Positions 28,052-39,379 of a DNA stretch of 40,515 nucleotides are shown here, one piece after another. The DNA is from a gamma proteobacterium HTCC2207 (GTDB lineage: Bacteria > Pseudomonadota > Gammaproteobacteria > Pseudomonadales > Porticoccaceae), in NCBI GenBank assembly GCA_905181925.1, contig CAJIZU010000089.1:1-40515 (forward strand), in the 5' to 3' direction. The notes under the pieces are model-generated. The model ran no database searches and was not told the DNA's origin. It saw only the letters and a program-made list of their open reading frames with translations. The translations under genes were made by a program, and so were the position numbers. Position 1 is the stretch's first letter, and each line of letters begins with the position of its first letter.

Positions 28052-29093
28052 TCACAAGCGGCTCAACAATTTCACTCAGCGAGCCTTCCATAATTTCACC
28101 CAGTTTATAGAGTGTCAGGTTAATTCTGTGGTCAGTGACCCGACCCTGCGGAAAATTATAGGTGCGAATACGCTCGGAGCGGTCACCACTGCCGACCAAG
28201 CTTTTACGCTGATCAGACTGCTCTTTCGCGACAGCTTCGTCTTGAGCTGAGGTTAATCTGGCTTGCAGCACTGACATGGCCTTAGCGCGGTTTTTATGCT
28301 GCGATCGCTCATCCTGACACTCAACCACCAAACCGGTAGGTAAATGCGTTAGGCGAATTGCTGAATCTGTTTTATTGACGTGCTGACCGCCAGATCCTGA
28401 CGCCCGAAAGGTATCTACACGAAGATCACCTTTATTAATTTCGATGGCATCTTTTTCGTCAGCCTCCGCCATAATAGCGACTGTACACGCAGATGTGTGG
28501 ATCCTACCCTGAGACTCGGTATCGGGGACCCTCTGAACCCTATGGGCACCCGATTCAAATTTAAGCTTAGAATAAACGCCCTGACCGACTATCCTGACAA
28601 TAATTTCTTTGTAACCACCATGGTCGCCTTGATTCTCGCTAATCACTTCCACTTTCCAGCGATTTGACTCGGCAAACTTACTATACATACGAAACAAATC
28701 ACCCGAAAAGATAGCGGCTTCGTCACCACCCGTTCCAGCCCGAATTTCTAAAAATACATTTTTTCCATCATTGGGATCTTTGGGTAACAGCAATCGCTGT
28801 AAGTCCACTTCCAGAGACTCTAATTGCGCCTGACCATCGCGAACTTCTTCATTCGCCATAGCCCGCATATCAGGATCAGAATCTTTGAGTAATAACTTTG
28901 CCTCATCAATATCGGATAATACCTCGAGAAAACTTTGGTAAGTTTTTACCACAGGTTCAAGCTCGGCATACTCTTTAGAAAGCTCGCGGTACTTATTTTG
29001 ATCACTGATTATTTCAGCATCACTCAAAAGCGCACCGACTTCCTCATAGCGCTCTGCGAGCAGATCTAACTTACTCAAAATTGATGCTTTCAT
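28011..29093 (-). CDS. prfA: peptide chain release factor 1
   Basis: [18 protein letters not shown]...[27 protein letters not shown]. Confidence 0.97.
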   Translation of the reverse strand: MKASILSKLDLLAERYEEVGALLSDAEIISDQNKYRELSKEYAELEPVVKTYQSFLEVLSDIDEAKLLLKDSDPDMRAMANEEVRDGQAQLESLEVDLQRLLLPKDPNDGKNVFLEIRAGTGGDEAAIFSGDLFRMYSKFAESNRWKVEVISENQGDHGGYKEIIVRIVGQGVYSKLKFESGAHRVQRVPDTESQGRIHTSACTVAIMAEADEKDAIEINKGDLRVDTFRASGSGGQHVNKTDSAIRLTHLPTGLVVECQDERSQHKNRAKAMSVLQARLTSAQDEAVAKEQSDQRKSLVGSGDRSERIRTYNFPQGRVTDHRINLTLYKLGEIMEGSLSEIVEPLVNEFQAEQLAQLSQ

Positions 29094-29145
29094 GCAGTTT
29101 TAAAGCCTAGGTTATTTTCGTGAATGAAGTATTAGCAGAAACTAG

Positions 29146-30405
29146 CTAATGCTTTTTGTTGGTCAGATCAAACAACTCATTAGCGACATTAATAGCATCA
29201 TCTCGACCTTCTTCACCGGCCTTTTTAAGCTGAGCGGTCGGCTTGTGCAGCAGTTTATTGGTTAGATTGCGTGCTAATGTAGTAATCACATCAGCTGAAT
29301 CTTTACCCTGTTGCAAAGATGCCATAGCTTTGTCTATCTCCGCATCGCGGATCAATTCAACACTATTGCGGAACGCTCTAATAGTATCAACAGCCGCCAA
29401 GGCACGATGCTGTTTTACCCAACTTTTAACTTCTTGGTTTATTATTTCAAGCGCCAGATCAGCAGCGCTACTTCGAGCTTTCATGTTGTCTTGCACGACC
29501 TCTTCAAGATCATCAACGGTATATAAATAGACATCTGGAAGCTCTTCTACCTCAGCCTCAATATCTCTTGGGACTGCAATATCAACCATGAAGAAGGGTT
29601 TGAATTTACGTTTTTTTAATGCCGACTCAACCGCACCTTTACCTAGAATTGGCAGCTGGCTGGCCGTGGAAGAAATAATGATATCTGCCTGGGGTAAAAA
29701 GTCAGGAATGTCTGCCAGTAAAATAGCATCTGCCGAATAAACTTCGGCGAGCTCTTGGGCGCGACTTAATGTTCTATTAGCCACCGTTATTTTACCGACG
29801 TTTTGATCCCGCAAATGCTTGGCAACCAAATCAATAGTCTCTCCAGCACCAATCAACAGAGCGTGGGCATCTTTTAAATTAGTAAAAATCTGCGCGGCCA
29901 AATTGACCGAGGCATAGGCAACCGAGACCGGGTTTTTACCAATCGCTGTTTCAGAGCGAACGCGCTTTGCCGCTGAAAAGGCCTGCTGAAACGCCTGATT
30001 GAGAAACGTCGATACAGTACCTGCTTCACGGCCCACAGAATAAGCCGACTTTATCTGTCCAAATATTTGTGGCTCACCTAATATGAGAGAATCAAGACCA
30101 CCGGCAACACGCATCATGTGGGCTATCGCCTGCTCATCGCGATGACAATAATAACAACTCTGCAACTGGCTAATTTCAACACCCTTGATCATAGACAACC
30201 ACGTCAACAATTGGATGTCTGAGGCATCACCAAACAAATAGACTTCGGTGCGATTACAGGTCGACAAAAGTGCTATTTCTTGCACATGAAGAATGGAGCG
30301 AGCGTCCTGTAAGACCTGGACTACTATTTCGGGCGCGAACGCGATTCGTCCGCGCAGATCCACAGAAGCCGATTTATGATTGATGCCAAAAGCTAATATT
30401 CCCAT
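29146..30405 (-). CDS. hemA: glutamyl-tRNA reductase
   Basis: MGILAFGINHKSASVDLRGRIAF...LSTCNRTEVYLF...LGEPQIFGQIKSAY. Confidence 0.96.
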   Translation of the reverse strand: MGILAFGINHKSASVDLRGRIAFAPEIVVQVLQDARSILHVQEIALLSTCNRTEVYLFGDASDIQLLTWLSMIKGVEISQLQSCYYCHRDEQAIAHMMRVAGGLDSLILGEPQIFGQIKSAYSVGREAGTVSTFLNQAFQQAFSAAKRVRSETAIGKNPVSVAYASVNLAAQIFTNLKDAHALLIGAGETIDLVAKHLRDQNVGKITVANRTLSRAQELAEVYSADAILLADIPDFLPQADIIISSTASQLPILGKGAVESALKKRKFKPFFMVDIAVPRDIEAEVEELPDVYLYTVDDLEEVVQDNMKARSSAADLALEIINQEVKSWVKQHRALAAVDTIRAFRNSVELIRDAEIDKAMASLQQGKDSADVITTLARNLTNKLLHKPTAQLKKAGEEGRDDAINVANELFDLTNKKH

Positions 30406-30605
30406 CGCTTTTAGAGAATAACCCTACTTTTCAAATCCTACCTACCCAACTATTTTTATCAAAATTCTATTATCGACCTCAATTTTACACAAGTATCCCT
30501 CTGTAATGCAGTTTTAACACAAAACATTTGATAAGAATGGCCTAAAAAGCACAGACTTATGAGATAGCAATTGTCTTACGACCAGATATCTATGAAAATA
30601 AACGA

Positions 30606-32348
30606 ATGAAATCAAACTCAAAATTTATTATCGTCTTGCTCATTAGCTTTCTGGCTAGCTGCGTCAGTCAACTGCCCTTGAGCGACAATGATTCATTAGT
30701 GCGAGAGGCTATCGAATCCAGCGCAGCGCTCGAAAAAGCAGATCTTCCACTTTCAAAGATCCCCAGTGAAACCCTTTATGATCTTCTGGTCGGCGATGTT
30801 GCACTGAGCCGGAGTCAATTTGATACAGCGTTGATTAAATATGCGCGTCAAGCGAGGGTGACCGAGGATAAAGAAGTCATTCAGTTAGCGTTACGTATTG
30901 CCGAGCACCTCAAAGATCAAACCATTCGTTTGGAAATGAGCTTGCTTTGGCTGGACATGGCGCCGGATGATCCTCAAGCGCGTCGCGCTGCTCTGGATAC
31001 CTTAATGGATAGCGACAATGCTTTGGAAGCCCTAAGCCACGCTAGTTGGCTGTACCAACATCGCGATGATTTAGATGCTCTAATTTTTGTTTCTACGGCA
31101 CCTCTCGAGTCCCCACAATCATTCGCTTTAATTATGGACCGCTTAACAACGTTGTCGTTAAGTGAAGACAAGACCGCAACTATTAAGTTTATCCAAGCGC
31201 TCTTTTACCAAAAGCATAGTCAAACCATTAAAGCTGAAATCAAGGTGCGAGAATTTTTAGTGCACAAACGCCAAGACCAACGTGGTCTGTTGCTGCTGGC
31301 GCAGCTGTTACATCAACAGAAGAAAAAGAATGAAGCCATAGAAGTCTTAGAAGAGGCTTTAAAAGATGATCCTTCAGCTCATAAGCTGCGCCTGCAATAC
31401 GCGCGCTTTTTGGCCGTCGAATCTGTAGAAGAGGCCATCGTTCAATTTAACCTATTGCAGGCATCAGATCCCCAAGATCAAGAGGTTAACTTTTTACTGG
31501 GTCTGCTGCGACTGAGTCAAAACAAGCTTGATCTAGCCATTCCACTATTTCAACAAGCGTCAACAACACCCAATCTAAGGGCAAATGCACAGTACCATTT
31601 AGGCACCATTGCCGAACGGCAAAAGAGAGTTGTCGATGCGATAAATCACTACACTCAAGTTCGATTTGGGCGTAATTACATCGTTGCCGCATCAAGAGTA
31701 AGCATGCTTATAGCAGCACATCGAAATATCGACGAAGCTCGACAATATTTACAGCGACTTCGTTTTAGACAGCCGCAACAGGCTGTCAGCCTTTTACAAG
31801 TAGAGTCAAACCTTCTTATCAGTATTGAACAGCCAGCCCAGGCCTTGCAGATACTTTCAGTCGGGCTAGACACTTTCCCAAATGATCCCGAGTTACTATA
31901 TGCCCGATCAATGGTCGCAGAAAAACAAAATAATTTCGCCCTTGCTGAAAGTGATCTCAGAGCGCTGTTAGCGCTGGATGAAAATAATGCCACTATTCTA
32001 AATGCGCTGGGCTATACCATGGCATTGCACACTGATCGACAACAAGAAGCTTATGACCTTATTATTCGTGCGCACACTCTTAGTCCCGACAGTCCCTCTA
32101 TTATCGATAGTTTAGGATGGGTTCTCTTTAAACTAGGTCGCAGTCAAGAGGCATTAAATTATCTCAATCAAGCCTATTCCATGGTACCTGATCCAGAAAT
32201 AGCGGCGCATCTTGGCGAAGTATATTGGGTGTTGGGCAATAACATTCGAGCAATGGAAGTATGGTCTAAAACACTGGAGCAACGACCTAATCATAGCGCC
32301 GTCGTAAAGACTATGGTGCGCTTAGGTGCTTCTGTGGCGGTCCCATGA
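30606..32348 (+). CDS. tetratricopeptide-repeat lipoprotein
   Basis: Lipobox LISFLASC; multiple TPR-like repeats; sits upstream of lolB as in Pseudomonas. Confidence 0.85.
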   Translation: MKSNSKFIIVLLISFLASCVSQLPLSDNDSLVREAIESSAALEKADLPLSKIPSETLYDLLVGDVALSRSQFDTALIKYARQARVTEDKEVIQLALRIAEHLKDQTIRLEMSLLWLDMAPDDPQARRAALDTLMDSDNALEALSHASWLYQHRDDLDALIFVSTAPLESPQSFALIMDRLTTLSLSEDKTATIKFIQALFYQKHSQTIKAEIKVREFLVHKRQDQRGLLLLAQLLHQQKKKNEAIEVLEEALKDDPSAHKLRLQYARFLAVESVEEAIVQFNLLQASDPQDQEVNFLLGLLRLSQNKLDLAIPLFQQASTTPNLRANAQYHLGTIAERQKRVVDAINHYTQVRFGRNYIVAASRVSMLIAAHRNIDEARQYLQRLRFRQPQQAVSLLQVESNLLISIEQPAQALQILSVGLDTFPNDPELLYARSMVAEKQNNFALAESDLRALLALDENNATILNALGYTMALHTDRQQEAYDLIIRAHTLSPDSPSIIDSLGWVLFKLGRSQEALNYLNQAYSMVPDPEIAAHLGEVYWVLGNNIRAMEVWSKTLEQRPNHSAVVKTMVRLGASVAVP

Positions 32349-32950
32349 GAGACCTATTAATGGGATACTTTAAATGTTTCTTTGTCGTGATTTTTGTCAG
32401 TGGATGTACTTCACTGCCTATTAAAGTGACTCAACAAGATCTTGGAAAATACGATAGAGTCGATATCAGCCGAATCAATCACTGGGAAATCAGAGGTAAA
32501 CTTGGCTTTAAATCAACCACTCAGGGTGGCAGCGCGTCTATCAGGTGGCTTCAACATAATACCAATTACAAAATAACACTGAGTGGTCCGTTTGCTTCGG
32601 GAAGAACTGTCATTACTGGTGATCATCAAATCGCCGAGATGAACAGCGGTGGTCAAACTTTTAGACACACCCCACAACAACTAGCACTGCAAGTCACTGG
32701 CTTGAAATTACCGGTAGACTTACTAAGTTACTGGGTCAAAGGGCTTCCCTCCCCAAATACTAAAATCCCAAATAACTTATTGACCAATGCAAACGGCAGT
32801 GCCGCAAGCTTTCAACAAAATAATTGGCAATTATCATTTTCTAATTATCGCTTGACTGATAAAGGATATTTACCCCAAAAAATAATTGGTCGCCAGGGCG
32901 AACAAACCTTTAAACTAGTGGTAGCCCAATGGATTTTTTTAGACTCTTAA
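32345..32950 (+). CDS. lolB: outer membrane lipoprotein localisation protein LolB
   Basis: Lipobox FVSGCTS; WEIRGKLGFKSTTQGGSASIRWLQHNTNYKITLSGPF; ATGA overlap with upstream gene. Confidence 0.9.
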   Translation: MRDLLMGYFKCFFVVIFVSGCTSLPIKVTQQDLGKYDRVDISRINHWEIRGKLGFKSTTQGGSASIRWLQHNTNYKITLSGPFASGRTVITGDHQIAEMNSGGQTFRHTPQQLALQVTGLKLPVDLLSYWVKGLPSPNTKIPNNLLTNANGSAASFQQNNWQLSFSNYRLTDKGYLPQKIIGRQGEQTFKLVVAQWIFLDS

Positions 32951-32951
32951 A

Positions 32952-33839
32952 ATGACTGTATCTACAGAACCTATGCCAAGTCTTAGCTTGCCCTCACCGG
33001 CCAAAATTAATCTATTTCTACACATCACCGGTCAGCGCGACAACGGTTATCACGATCTACAAACTATTTTTCAGTTGCTTGATTTTGGCGACAATCTCAC
33101 TTTTTATCCCAATGAGTCCGGAAAAATACATTTAAACGGTAATATCGATGGCGTTGATGAAAAAAATAATTTAATTGTTCGTGCTGCAAAATTACTTCAG
33201 AGTTCAACAGGATGCTCTAAAGGTTGTACTATTGAACTGGACAAAAAACTACCTTTGGGAGCTGGATTAGGCGGTGGAAGCAGCAATGCGGCGACTTCGC
33301 TTGTAGCTCTAAATGCCCTTTGGGAATGCGGTCTAGCGACGGATGTTCTTGCTGAACTAGGGGAAAAACTCGGTGCAGATGTACCGGTTTTCATTTATGG
33401 TCAGAGTGCATTCGCAGAAGGAATCGGGGAAATATTGACGCCCATGGAACTACCAAAAAAGTGGTTTTTGGTGGTAACACCTGATTGCCAAGTGTCGACT
33501 GAGGAAATTTTTTCACATCCTCAATTGACAAGGAACTCTTCACCGATCAAAATACGCGCCCTCTCAGAGGGACAGTACAGAAACGACTGTCAAAAGGTAG
33601 TAGTCAGTCTCTACCCAGCGGTTGAAAAAGCGCTGAAATGGGCAGAAAATTTTGCAGCCCCTCTGATGACAGGAACAGGTGCAAGCGTATTTTGTAGCTT
33701 TGACAACCAAGCAGAGGCCAACAGGGCTCTTGCCGAACTGCCAGAGAAATGGAGTGGGTTTGTGGCGAAGAGTGTGAATAGCTCCTCGCTACACCTAAAA
33801 TTGAGTGAGTTTTTTACTGGGGCGTGGCCAAGCGGTTAA
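32952..33839 (+). CDS. ispE: 4-(cytidine 5'-diphospho)-2-C-methyl-D-erythritol kinase
   Basis: [33 protein letters not shown]...[18 protein letters not shown]...MTGTGASVF. Confidence 0.96.
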   Translation: MTVSTEPMPSLSLPSPAKINLFLHITGQRDNGYHDLQTIFQLLDFGDNLTFYPNESGKIHLNGNIDGVDEKNNLIVRAAKLLQSSTGCSKGCTIELDKKLPLGAGLGGGSSNAATSLVALNALWECGLATDVLAELGEKLGADVPVFIYGQSAFAEGIGEILTPMELPKKWFLVVTPDCQVSTEEIFSHPQLTRNSSPIKIRALSEGQYRNDCQKVVVSLYPAVEKALKWAENFAAPLMTGTGASVFCSFDNQAEANRALAELPEKWSGFVAKSVNSSSLHLKLSEFFTGAWPSG

Positions 33840-33892
33840 GGCAACGGGTTTTGATCCCGTCATCGGAGGTTCGATCCCTCCCGCCCCAGCCA
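33818..33892 (+). tRNA. tRNA-Gln (anticodon TTG), CCA encoded
   Basis: Cloverleaf by eye: acceptor TGGGGCG/CGCCCCA, anticodon stem ACGGG/CCCGT with loop TTTTGAT, T-arm GGAGG-TTCGATC-CCTCC, discriminator G plus CCA. Confidence 0.96.
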
Positions 33893-33925
33893 TTTCAAAC
33901 TATCACGAGCATTGGGAAACATGAC

Positions 33926-34867
33926 GTGGCTAGATTAATGATCTTTACCGGAAACGCAAATCCAGACTTGGGCAATGAAATTGCCCGTTCACTGGGTGTT
34001 AGTCCCAGTAATGCACATGTTGGGCTGTTCTCAGATGGAGAGATAAACGTTGAGATTCGCGACAATGTTCGCGGTCATGACATTTTTATTGTCCAACCTA
34101 TCTGCGCACCAACCAACCGAAACCTAATGGAATTGGTTCTGATGATTGACGCGTTACGTCGCGCATCAGCCGGCCGAATTACCGCAGTTGTTCCGTACTT
34201 CGGTTATGCGCGCCAAGATAGAAGAGTCAGATCCGTACGTGTACCCATCAGCGCCAAAGTGGTAGCAGATATGCTGTCTAATGCGGGTGTTGACCACGTA
34301 TTAACTGTTGATTTGCACGCTGAACAAATTCAAGGTTTCTTTAACTGTACTGTAGACAACGTCTACGGCGCACCTGTTTTGCTAGGTGATATTGAGCGCA
34401 GAAACTACTCTGATCTTTTGGTTGTCTCTCCCGATATTGGTGGCGTAGTGAGAGCCAGAGCCGTCGCTAAACAATTGGGCTGTGACTTGGCCATTATTGA
34501 TAAACGTCGTCCATCAGCGAACGAAAGCGAAGTTATGAATCTCATCGGTGAAGTTAGTGGCCGCACCTGCGTACTTGTCGATGACATGGTCGATACTGCA
34601 GGCACTTTGTGTAAGGCCGCTCAGGCACTTAAAGAAAAAGGGGCTATTAAAGTTGTCGCTTATGCAACACACGCTGTTTTGTCCGGCGCGGCGATAGAAA
34701 ACATTACCCATTCAGAACTTGATGAATTGGTCGTCACTAACAGTATTCCACTGCGAGATGACGCTAAGAAATGCAAAAAGATTCGCGTTCTTCCGATAGG
34801 CCCGCTGTTGGCCGAATCAATACGCCGTATCAGTAATAAAGAATCTATCAGCGCCATGTTTTTATAA
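33926..34867 (+). CDS. prs: ribose-phosphate pyrophosphokinase
   Basis: [20 protein letters not shown]...[23 protein letters not shown]...[10 protein letters not shown]...[13 protein letters not shown]. Start GTG 33926 or ATG 33938; the ORF-track start lies in the tRNA. Confidence 0.95.
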   Translation: MARLMIFTGNANPDLGNEIARSLGVSPSNAHVGLFSDGEINVEIRDNVRGHDIFIVQPICAPTNRNLMELVLMIDALRRASAGRITAVVPYFGYARQDRRVRSVRVPISAKVVADMLSNAGVDHVLTVDLHAEQIQGFFNCTVDNVYGAPVLLGDIERRNYSDLLVVSPDIGGVVRARAVAKQLGCDLAIIDKRRPSANESEVMNLIGEVSGRTCVLVDDMVDTAGTLCKAAQALKEKGAIKVVAYATHAVLSGAAIENITHSELDELVVTNSIPLRDDAKKCKKIRVLPIGPLLAESIRRISNKESISAMFL

Positions 34868-34957
34868 CGGGGCTTGATGTAACTGCCTCATAAGAGGCTT
34901 ATAAACTCCATTTCAGGTCTGGTCGCGGTCTGTTATGGCACTACTTTGGAGACTACT

Positions 34958-35614
34958 ATGTCTACTGATTTTACTTTACATGCGAAAGGTCGCGAAGATA
35001 CAGGGAAAGGTGCGAGCCGCCGCCTGCGTCGTCTGGCCGGAGAAATACCTGCAATTGTCTATGGCGGAAAGAAAGATCCAGCCATGCTAACTCTTCTTCA
35101 CAAAGACGTGGTTAAAGCGCTTGAAAATGAAGCGTTCTATTCACACATCGTATCGTTAGATATAGATGGTAAATCTGAAGATGTTATTCTTAAAGATGTG
35201 CAACGTCATCCTGCAAAGCAGGTTGTTTTGCACCTAGACTTTTTGCGGGTTAACAAATCTACTAAGCTACAAACCAGAGTGCCATTGCACTTTACTAACG
35301 AAGATATTTGCGAAGGCGTTAAGATTGGTGGCGGTATAATTGCTCATACCATGACTGATCTGGAAATTTTCTGCCTACCAAAAGATCTTCCTGAGTACAT
35401 CGAAGTTGACATGACTGACCTTGAACTTGGACAGAACATCCACATTTCAGATATTAAACTGCCAAAGGGTGTTGAGAGTGTTGCCTTAAGTCATGGTCCT
35501 GACCACGACTTATCTGTAGTCACGATTAACAAGCCGAAAGCCATAGTTATTGAAGATACTGCACCTGAAGCACCTGTAAGTGCAGATGACTCAGAGGACG
35601 CAGGCGAAGAGTAA
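34958..35614 (+). CDS. rplY: 50S ribosomal protein L25/CTC family
   Basis: FTLHAKGREDTGKGASRRLRRLAGEIPAIVYGGKKDPAML; acidic C-terminus. Start at MSTDF. Confidence 0.94.
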   Translation: MSTDFTLHAKGREDTGKGASRRLRRLAGEIPAIVYGGKKDPAMLTLLHKDVVKALENEAFYSHIVSLDIDGKSEDVILKDVQRHPAKQVVLHLDFLRVNKSTKLQTRVPLHFTNEDICEGVKIGGGIIAHTMTDLEIFCLPKDLPEYIEVDMTDLELGQNIHISDIKLPKGVESVALSHGPDHDLSVVTINKPKAIVIEDTAPEAPVSADDSEDAGEE

Positions 35615-35644
35615 TCTTCCCCTGCTGACGAAAAGGCCCTGACA

Positions 35645-36229
35645 TTGGACGCGCCCGTAGAGTTAATTGTAGGGCTGGGAAATCCCGGCTCTACCTACCA
35701 ACGAACGCGCCACAATGCTGGGGCCGATTTCGTGTTGGCCCTCGCAAATTCATACAATGTCATCATTAAGCAAGAAGCCAAATTTTTTGGTGGTACGGCG
35801 TTACTGCAACTTGAAGGGCAAACGTTAAGGCTGTTAATTCCGAGTACTTTCATGAATCTAAGCGGAAAGTCTGTCGCAGCCATAGCCGGTTTTTATAAAA
35901 TACCTACCAATAAAATCCTTGTCGCTCATGATGAGCTTGATCTGTTACCGGGTACTGCACGTTTTAAAAAGGGTGGTGGCCATGGTGGCCACAATGGTCT
36001 TAGAGATACGGTGCAGTGTTTAGGCAACAATAAAGATTTTGCTCGACTTAGAATTGGCATAGGTCATCCAGGCAATGCCAAGCAAGTGGCAGACTATGTC
36101 CTCAAGAAAGCTCCTATCAAGGAGCAAGAACTGATTAACCATAGCATTGATGATGCTCTACGATATCTGCCGTTAGCAGTATCAGGTCAATGGGAAAGAG
36201 CCATGACCGCGCTTCATAGCGCAGAATAA
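35645..36229 (+). CDS. pth: peptidyl-tRNA hydrolase
   Basis: ELIVGLGNPGSTYQRTRHNAGADFV...PSTFMNLSGKSVAA...VAHDELDLLPG...GGGHGGHNGLRD; TTG start. Confidence 0.96.
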   Translation: MDAPVELIVGLGNPGSTYQRTRHNAGADFVLALANSYNVIIKQEAKFFGGTALLQLEGQTLRLLIPSTFMNLSGKSVAAIAGFYKIPTNKILVAHDELDLLPGTARFKKGGGHGGHNGLRDTVQCLGNNKDFARLRIGIGHPGNAKQVADYVLKKAPIKEQELINHSIDDALRYLPLAVSGQWERAMTALHSAE

Positions 36230-36279
36230 ACTTATAGCTGGCAATTCCAGCCGTCACTACTAGTCACAAGGATTTCATT

Positions 36280-37371
36280 ATGGGTTTTAATTGCGGTATT
36301 GTCGGCCTCCCCAACGTTGGCAAATCAACCCTGTTTAATGCACTCACCAAAGCCGGTATTAGTGCTGAAAACTTCCCTTTTTGCACGATCGAACCGAACA
36401 CCGGTGTGGTACCCATTCCAGACCCGCGCCAAGATAAAATTTCCGCGATTGTTAGTCCAGAAAAGATTATTCCGACCAGTATGGAGTTTGTTGATATTGC
36501 AGGATTGGTAGCCGGGGCCTCAAAAGGCGAAGGTTTGGGGAACCAGTTTTTGGCGAATATTCGTGAAACTGACGCACTTGCTCATGTTGTCCGCTGTTTT
36601 GATGATGAAAATGTTATTCATGTAGAAGGCAAGATAAGTCCTGCTGATGATATTGACGTTATCAACACTGAATTGGCATTGGCTGACCTTGAAAGTGTTG
36701 AAAAAGCACTGCTGCGCGTTGCTAAATCAGCCAAAGGTAAAGATAAGGACTCCATTGCCCTGCAGGCAGTCTTGGAAAAAATTCTCCCTCATCTCAATGA
36801 GGCAAAACCATTGCGTTCATTTGGACTCAATGACGATGAATTAAAGCTACTTAAACCTCTGAGCCCATTGACGCTAAAACCCACCATGTATATTGCCAAT
36901 GTCGACGAGGAGGGTTTTGAGAACAATCCTTATCTTGATTCAGTTATCGCTATAGCCGAGAGTGAAGGCGCAGTGGTAGTGCCTATTTGCAACAAACTAG
37001 AAGCCGAAATCGGCGAGCTTGAAGATGATGAGCGCGATGAGTTTTTGCAAGAACTTGGTATGGAAGAGCCAGGACTGAATCGAGTTATTCGTGCTGGATA
37101 TACGCTTCTGGGCCTTCAGACTTACTTTACTGCAGGTGTTAAAGAAGTACGTGCATGGACCATTCCTGTGGGTGCGACTGCACCTCAGGCGGCGGGTAAG
37201 ATTCACACTGATTTTGAAAAAGGTTTTATTCGCGCTGAAATCGTCGGTTATGACGACTACATTGCTGGCAATGGAGAGCAAGGCGCCAAAGATGTTGGCA
37301 AATGGCGATTAGAAGGCAAAGACTATATTGTTAAAGACGGCGATGTTATTCACTTCCGCTTCAATGTTTAG
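36280..37371 (+). CDS. ychF: redox-regulated ATPase YchF
   Basis: [39 protein letters not shown]...C-terminal TGS domain. Confidence 0.97.
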   Translation: MGFNCGIVGLPNVGKSTLFNALTKAGISAENFPFCTIEPNTGVVPIPDPRQDKISAIVSPEKIIPTSMEFVDIAGLVAGASKGEGLGNQFLANIRETDALAHVVRCFDDENVIHVEGKISPADDIDVINTELALADLESVEKALLRVAKSAKGKDKDSIALQAVLEKILPHLNEAKPLRSFGLNDDELKLLKPLSPLTLKPTMYIANVDEEGFENNPYLDSVIAIAESEGAVVVPICNKLEAEIGELEDDERDEFLQELGMEEPGLNRVIRAGYTLLGLQTYFTAGVKEVRAWTIPVGATAPQAAGKIHTDFEKGFIRAEIVGYDDYIAGNGEQGAKDVGKWRLEGKDYIVKDGDVIHFRFNV

Positions 37372-37377
37372 CCCGTT

Positions 37378-38292
37378 ATGAATCCCCTGTCTGGGCGCTG
37401 GAGGTTTGGTTTATTTTTAGCCGCCTGCACCGCCTTTATGTGGGGAGTACTGCCGATTGCTTTAAAAGGAGTGCTCACAACGCTGGATCCCATGACCACA
37501 ACATTTTTTCGGTATTTTATTGCGGCAGTACTTATTACACCGTTTCTTTTAGTGCGTAAAAAACTGGTTAATCGTCACAATTTTAGATCCATTAAATTAA
37601 ATCTGCAGCTGCTAGTCGCCGGTTTATTGCTCGTGTGTAATTATGCCCTCTATATTTTCGGCCTTGAACGCACCACCCCAGAAGCAGCCCAGTTAATGAT
37701 GCAGTTGGCACCCGTTATGCTGCTTCTAGCCGGTGTAGTGGTCTTCAAAGAACGCTTTTCAATTCTGCAGTGGTTGGGTTTTGGCACCTTTTTGAGCGGT
37801 TTATTAATGTTCTTTAGCCCTCGGTTTGCAGATATTTTTGTGTCTCTCAGTGATTATGGCGTTGGCCTACTCATGCTGGCTACTGCCGCAACCACCTGGG
37901 TCGGTTATGCCATCATACAAAAATTTCTAATCAAGGAATTTAACCCAGAGGAGACTATGCTAGTGTTTTACTGGATTGGCGCGCTAGCCTTTTTACCTTT
38001 TTCTAGTTTCGACACTTTATCTGAACTCACTAACATGCAATGGTCTTTGTTGGCGTTCTGCGGCCTTAATACCCTGGTAGCCTACGGATGTTTCTCAGAG
38101 GCTCTGGCCCATATTGAAGCGTCTAGAGTGAGTGCAGTCATCGCTATGACGCCGTTAGTTACCCTGTTGTCGGTGCAGTTAATACCAATGGAAGGTATAG
38201 TCCCGGAATCCCTGCAGACTATCACCATCCTCGGGGCAATGTTTGTCGTTATTGGGTCTATTATGACCGCTACCTTAAAAAGCAGAGGGTAA
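37378..38292 (+). CDS. DMT superfamily EamA-type transporter
   Basis: About 10 TM helices, two EamA-like halves: CTAFMWGVLPIALKGVLTTLDPMTTTFFRYFIAAVLI. Confidence 0.88.
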   Translation: MNPLSGRWRFGLFLAACTAFMWGVLPIALKGVLTTLDPMTTTFFRYFIAAVLITPFLLVRKKLVNRHNFRSIKLNLQLLVAGLLLVCNYALYIFGLERTTPEAAQLMMQLAPVMLLLAGVVVFKERFSILQWLGFGTFLSGLLMFFSPRFADIFVSLSDYGVGLLMLATAATTWVGYAIIQKFLIKEFNPEETMLVFYWIGALAFLPFSSFDTLSELTNMQWSLLAFCGLNTLVAYGCFSEALAHIEASRVSAVIAMTPLVTLLSVQLIPMEGIVPESLQTITILGAMFVVIGSIMTATLKSRG

Positions 38293-38309
38293 GACACTCT
38301 GAGCTTTAG

Positions 38310-39209
38310 CTAGCCAGGAGAGATAGTCGAGCTCTGCGGTACCATGCTCAGAAACGCTGCAATAATGGGATCCTGTAATTTCTTTTTAAAACAACAGAGT
38401 CCCAAATCAAAAGGTGCTATAGCCGTGTCTGGCATTATTTCAATGTGCTCTTTAACGGGACTATTATCAGCTACCACAATAGGTGATAAGCCTATTCCGA
38501 AGCCTAAAGCAACCATACTCACTAGTGCCTCCTGACCAGATACCTGCGCATAGACATTTGGACGACCGCCACCTTTTTTACGAAACCATTGTTCAAAGCG
38601 TTTTCTAGCGACTCCATGCTCGGGTAAGATAATCGGCACATTTGCCCAATCAATGCTATCTGCCTGAAGAGCCTTTTTCACGGCACAATTTATTCTGGGG
38701 GTAGCAATCCCTAAGGCGACAGATGCTATATGTTTAAAATGAATACTGCTAGATAGGTCATCAGGCTTCGCAGCAATGGCTAGATCGACGCGCTGGCTTT
38801 TAATTTGATCAATACCATCAGCGGCATCACCGGTATCAAGATAAATATCGACATTCGGGTGCGCTTGCCTAAACTTCTCCAATAGAGGTGGCAAATAGGC
38901 ATAGGACGCAGTCACTGAACAGTAAATATTCAAAGATCCAGACAATTGTTGTTGCGACTCATTAAGTGATAGCTTCAGTGACTCATATTGCTCAATCTGA
39001 TGGTCGGCGTAGGACAATAGTTTTTTGCCTTCCACCGTCAGAATCACAGAGCGGTTATCACGTATCAACAACTGACTCCCCAAGTGTTCCTCCAGCCGTT
39101 GAATGGCACGACTCAACGTTGATGGACTAACGTAGCAAGCCGCAGCCGTCTTGCCAAAGTGCAAAGTGTTGGCAAGGTGCTGAAAAAGTGTCAATGATCG
39201 AATATCCAT
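38310..39209 (-). CDS. ilvY: LysR-family regulator IlvY-like
   Basis: MDIRSLTLFQHLANTLHFGKTAAACYVSPSTLSRAIQRLEEHLGSQLLIRDNR; divergent from ilvC. Start at 39209 preferred to 39287. Confidence 0.9.
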   Translation of the reverse strand: MDIRSLTLFQHLANTLHFGKTAAACYVSPSTLSRAIQRLEEHLGSQLLIRDNRSVILTVEGKKLLSYADHQIEQYESLKLSLNESQQQLSGSLNIYCSVTASYAYLPPLLEKFRQAHPNVDIYLDTGDAADGIDQIKSQRVDLAIAAKPDDLSSSIHFKHIASVALGIATPRINCAVKKALQADSIDWANVPIILPEHGVARKRFEQWFRKKGGGRPNVYAQVSGQEALVSMVALGFGIGLSPIVVADNSPVKEHIEIMPDTAIAPFDLGLCCFKKKLQDPIIAAFLSMVPQSSTISPG

Positions 39210-39238
39210 GGCCAGAGGGTACTCAATATTCCTTTTTA

Positions 39239-39253
39239 TTGCAATATATGCAA
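39239..39253. promoter_or_regulatory. candidate IlvY (LysR-type) operator
   Basis: TTGCAATATATGCAA: inverted TTGCA/TGCAA arms containing T-N11-A, in the ilvY-ilvC divergent intergenic region. Confidence 0.5.
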
Positions 39254-39379
39254 CGTGACATTGAATACATATCGTTTTAAGCAACAACAGTACTTGGGTA
39301 CACTGCGCACCCGCATCGTTTAAAAAAAGATGTCACCCTCTTTAAAAACTATCCGCACGGCGGTTACTGGAGAACAACA

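Noticed and set aside
33824-33925. N-terminal extension of the prs ORF ([18 protein letters not shown]...)
   Set aside because: It is a translation of tRNA-Gln sequence; the conserved Prs N-terminus starts near 33926-33938.
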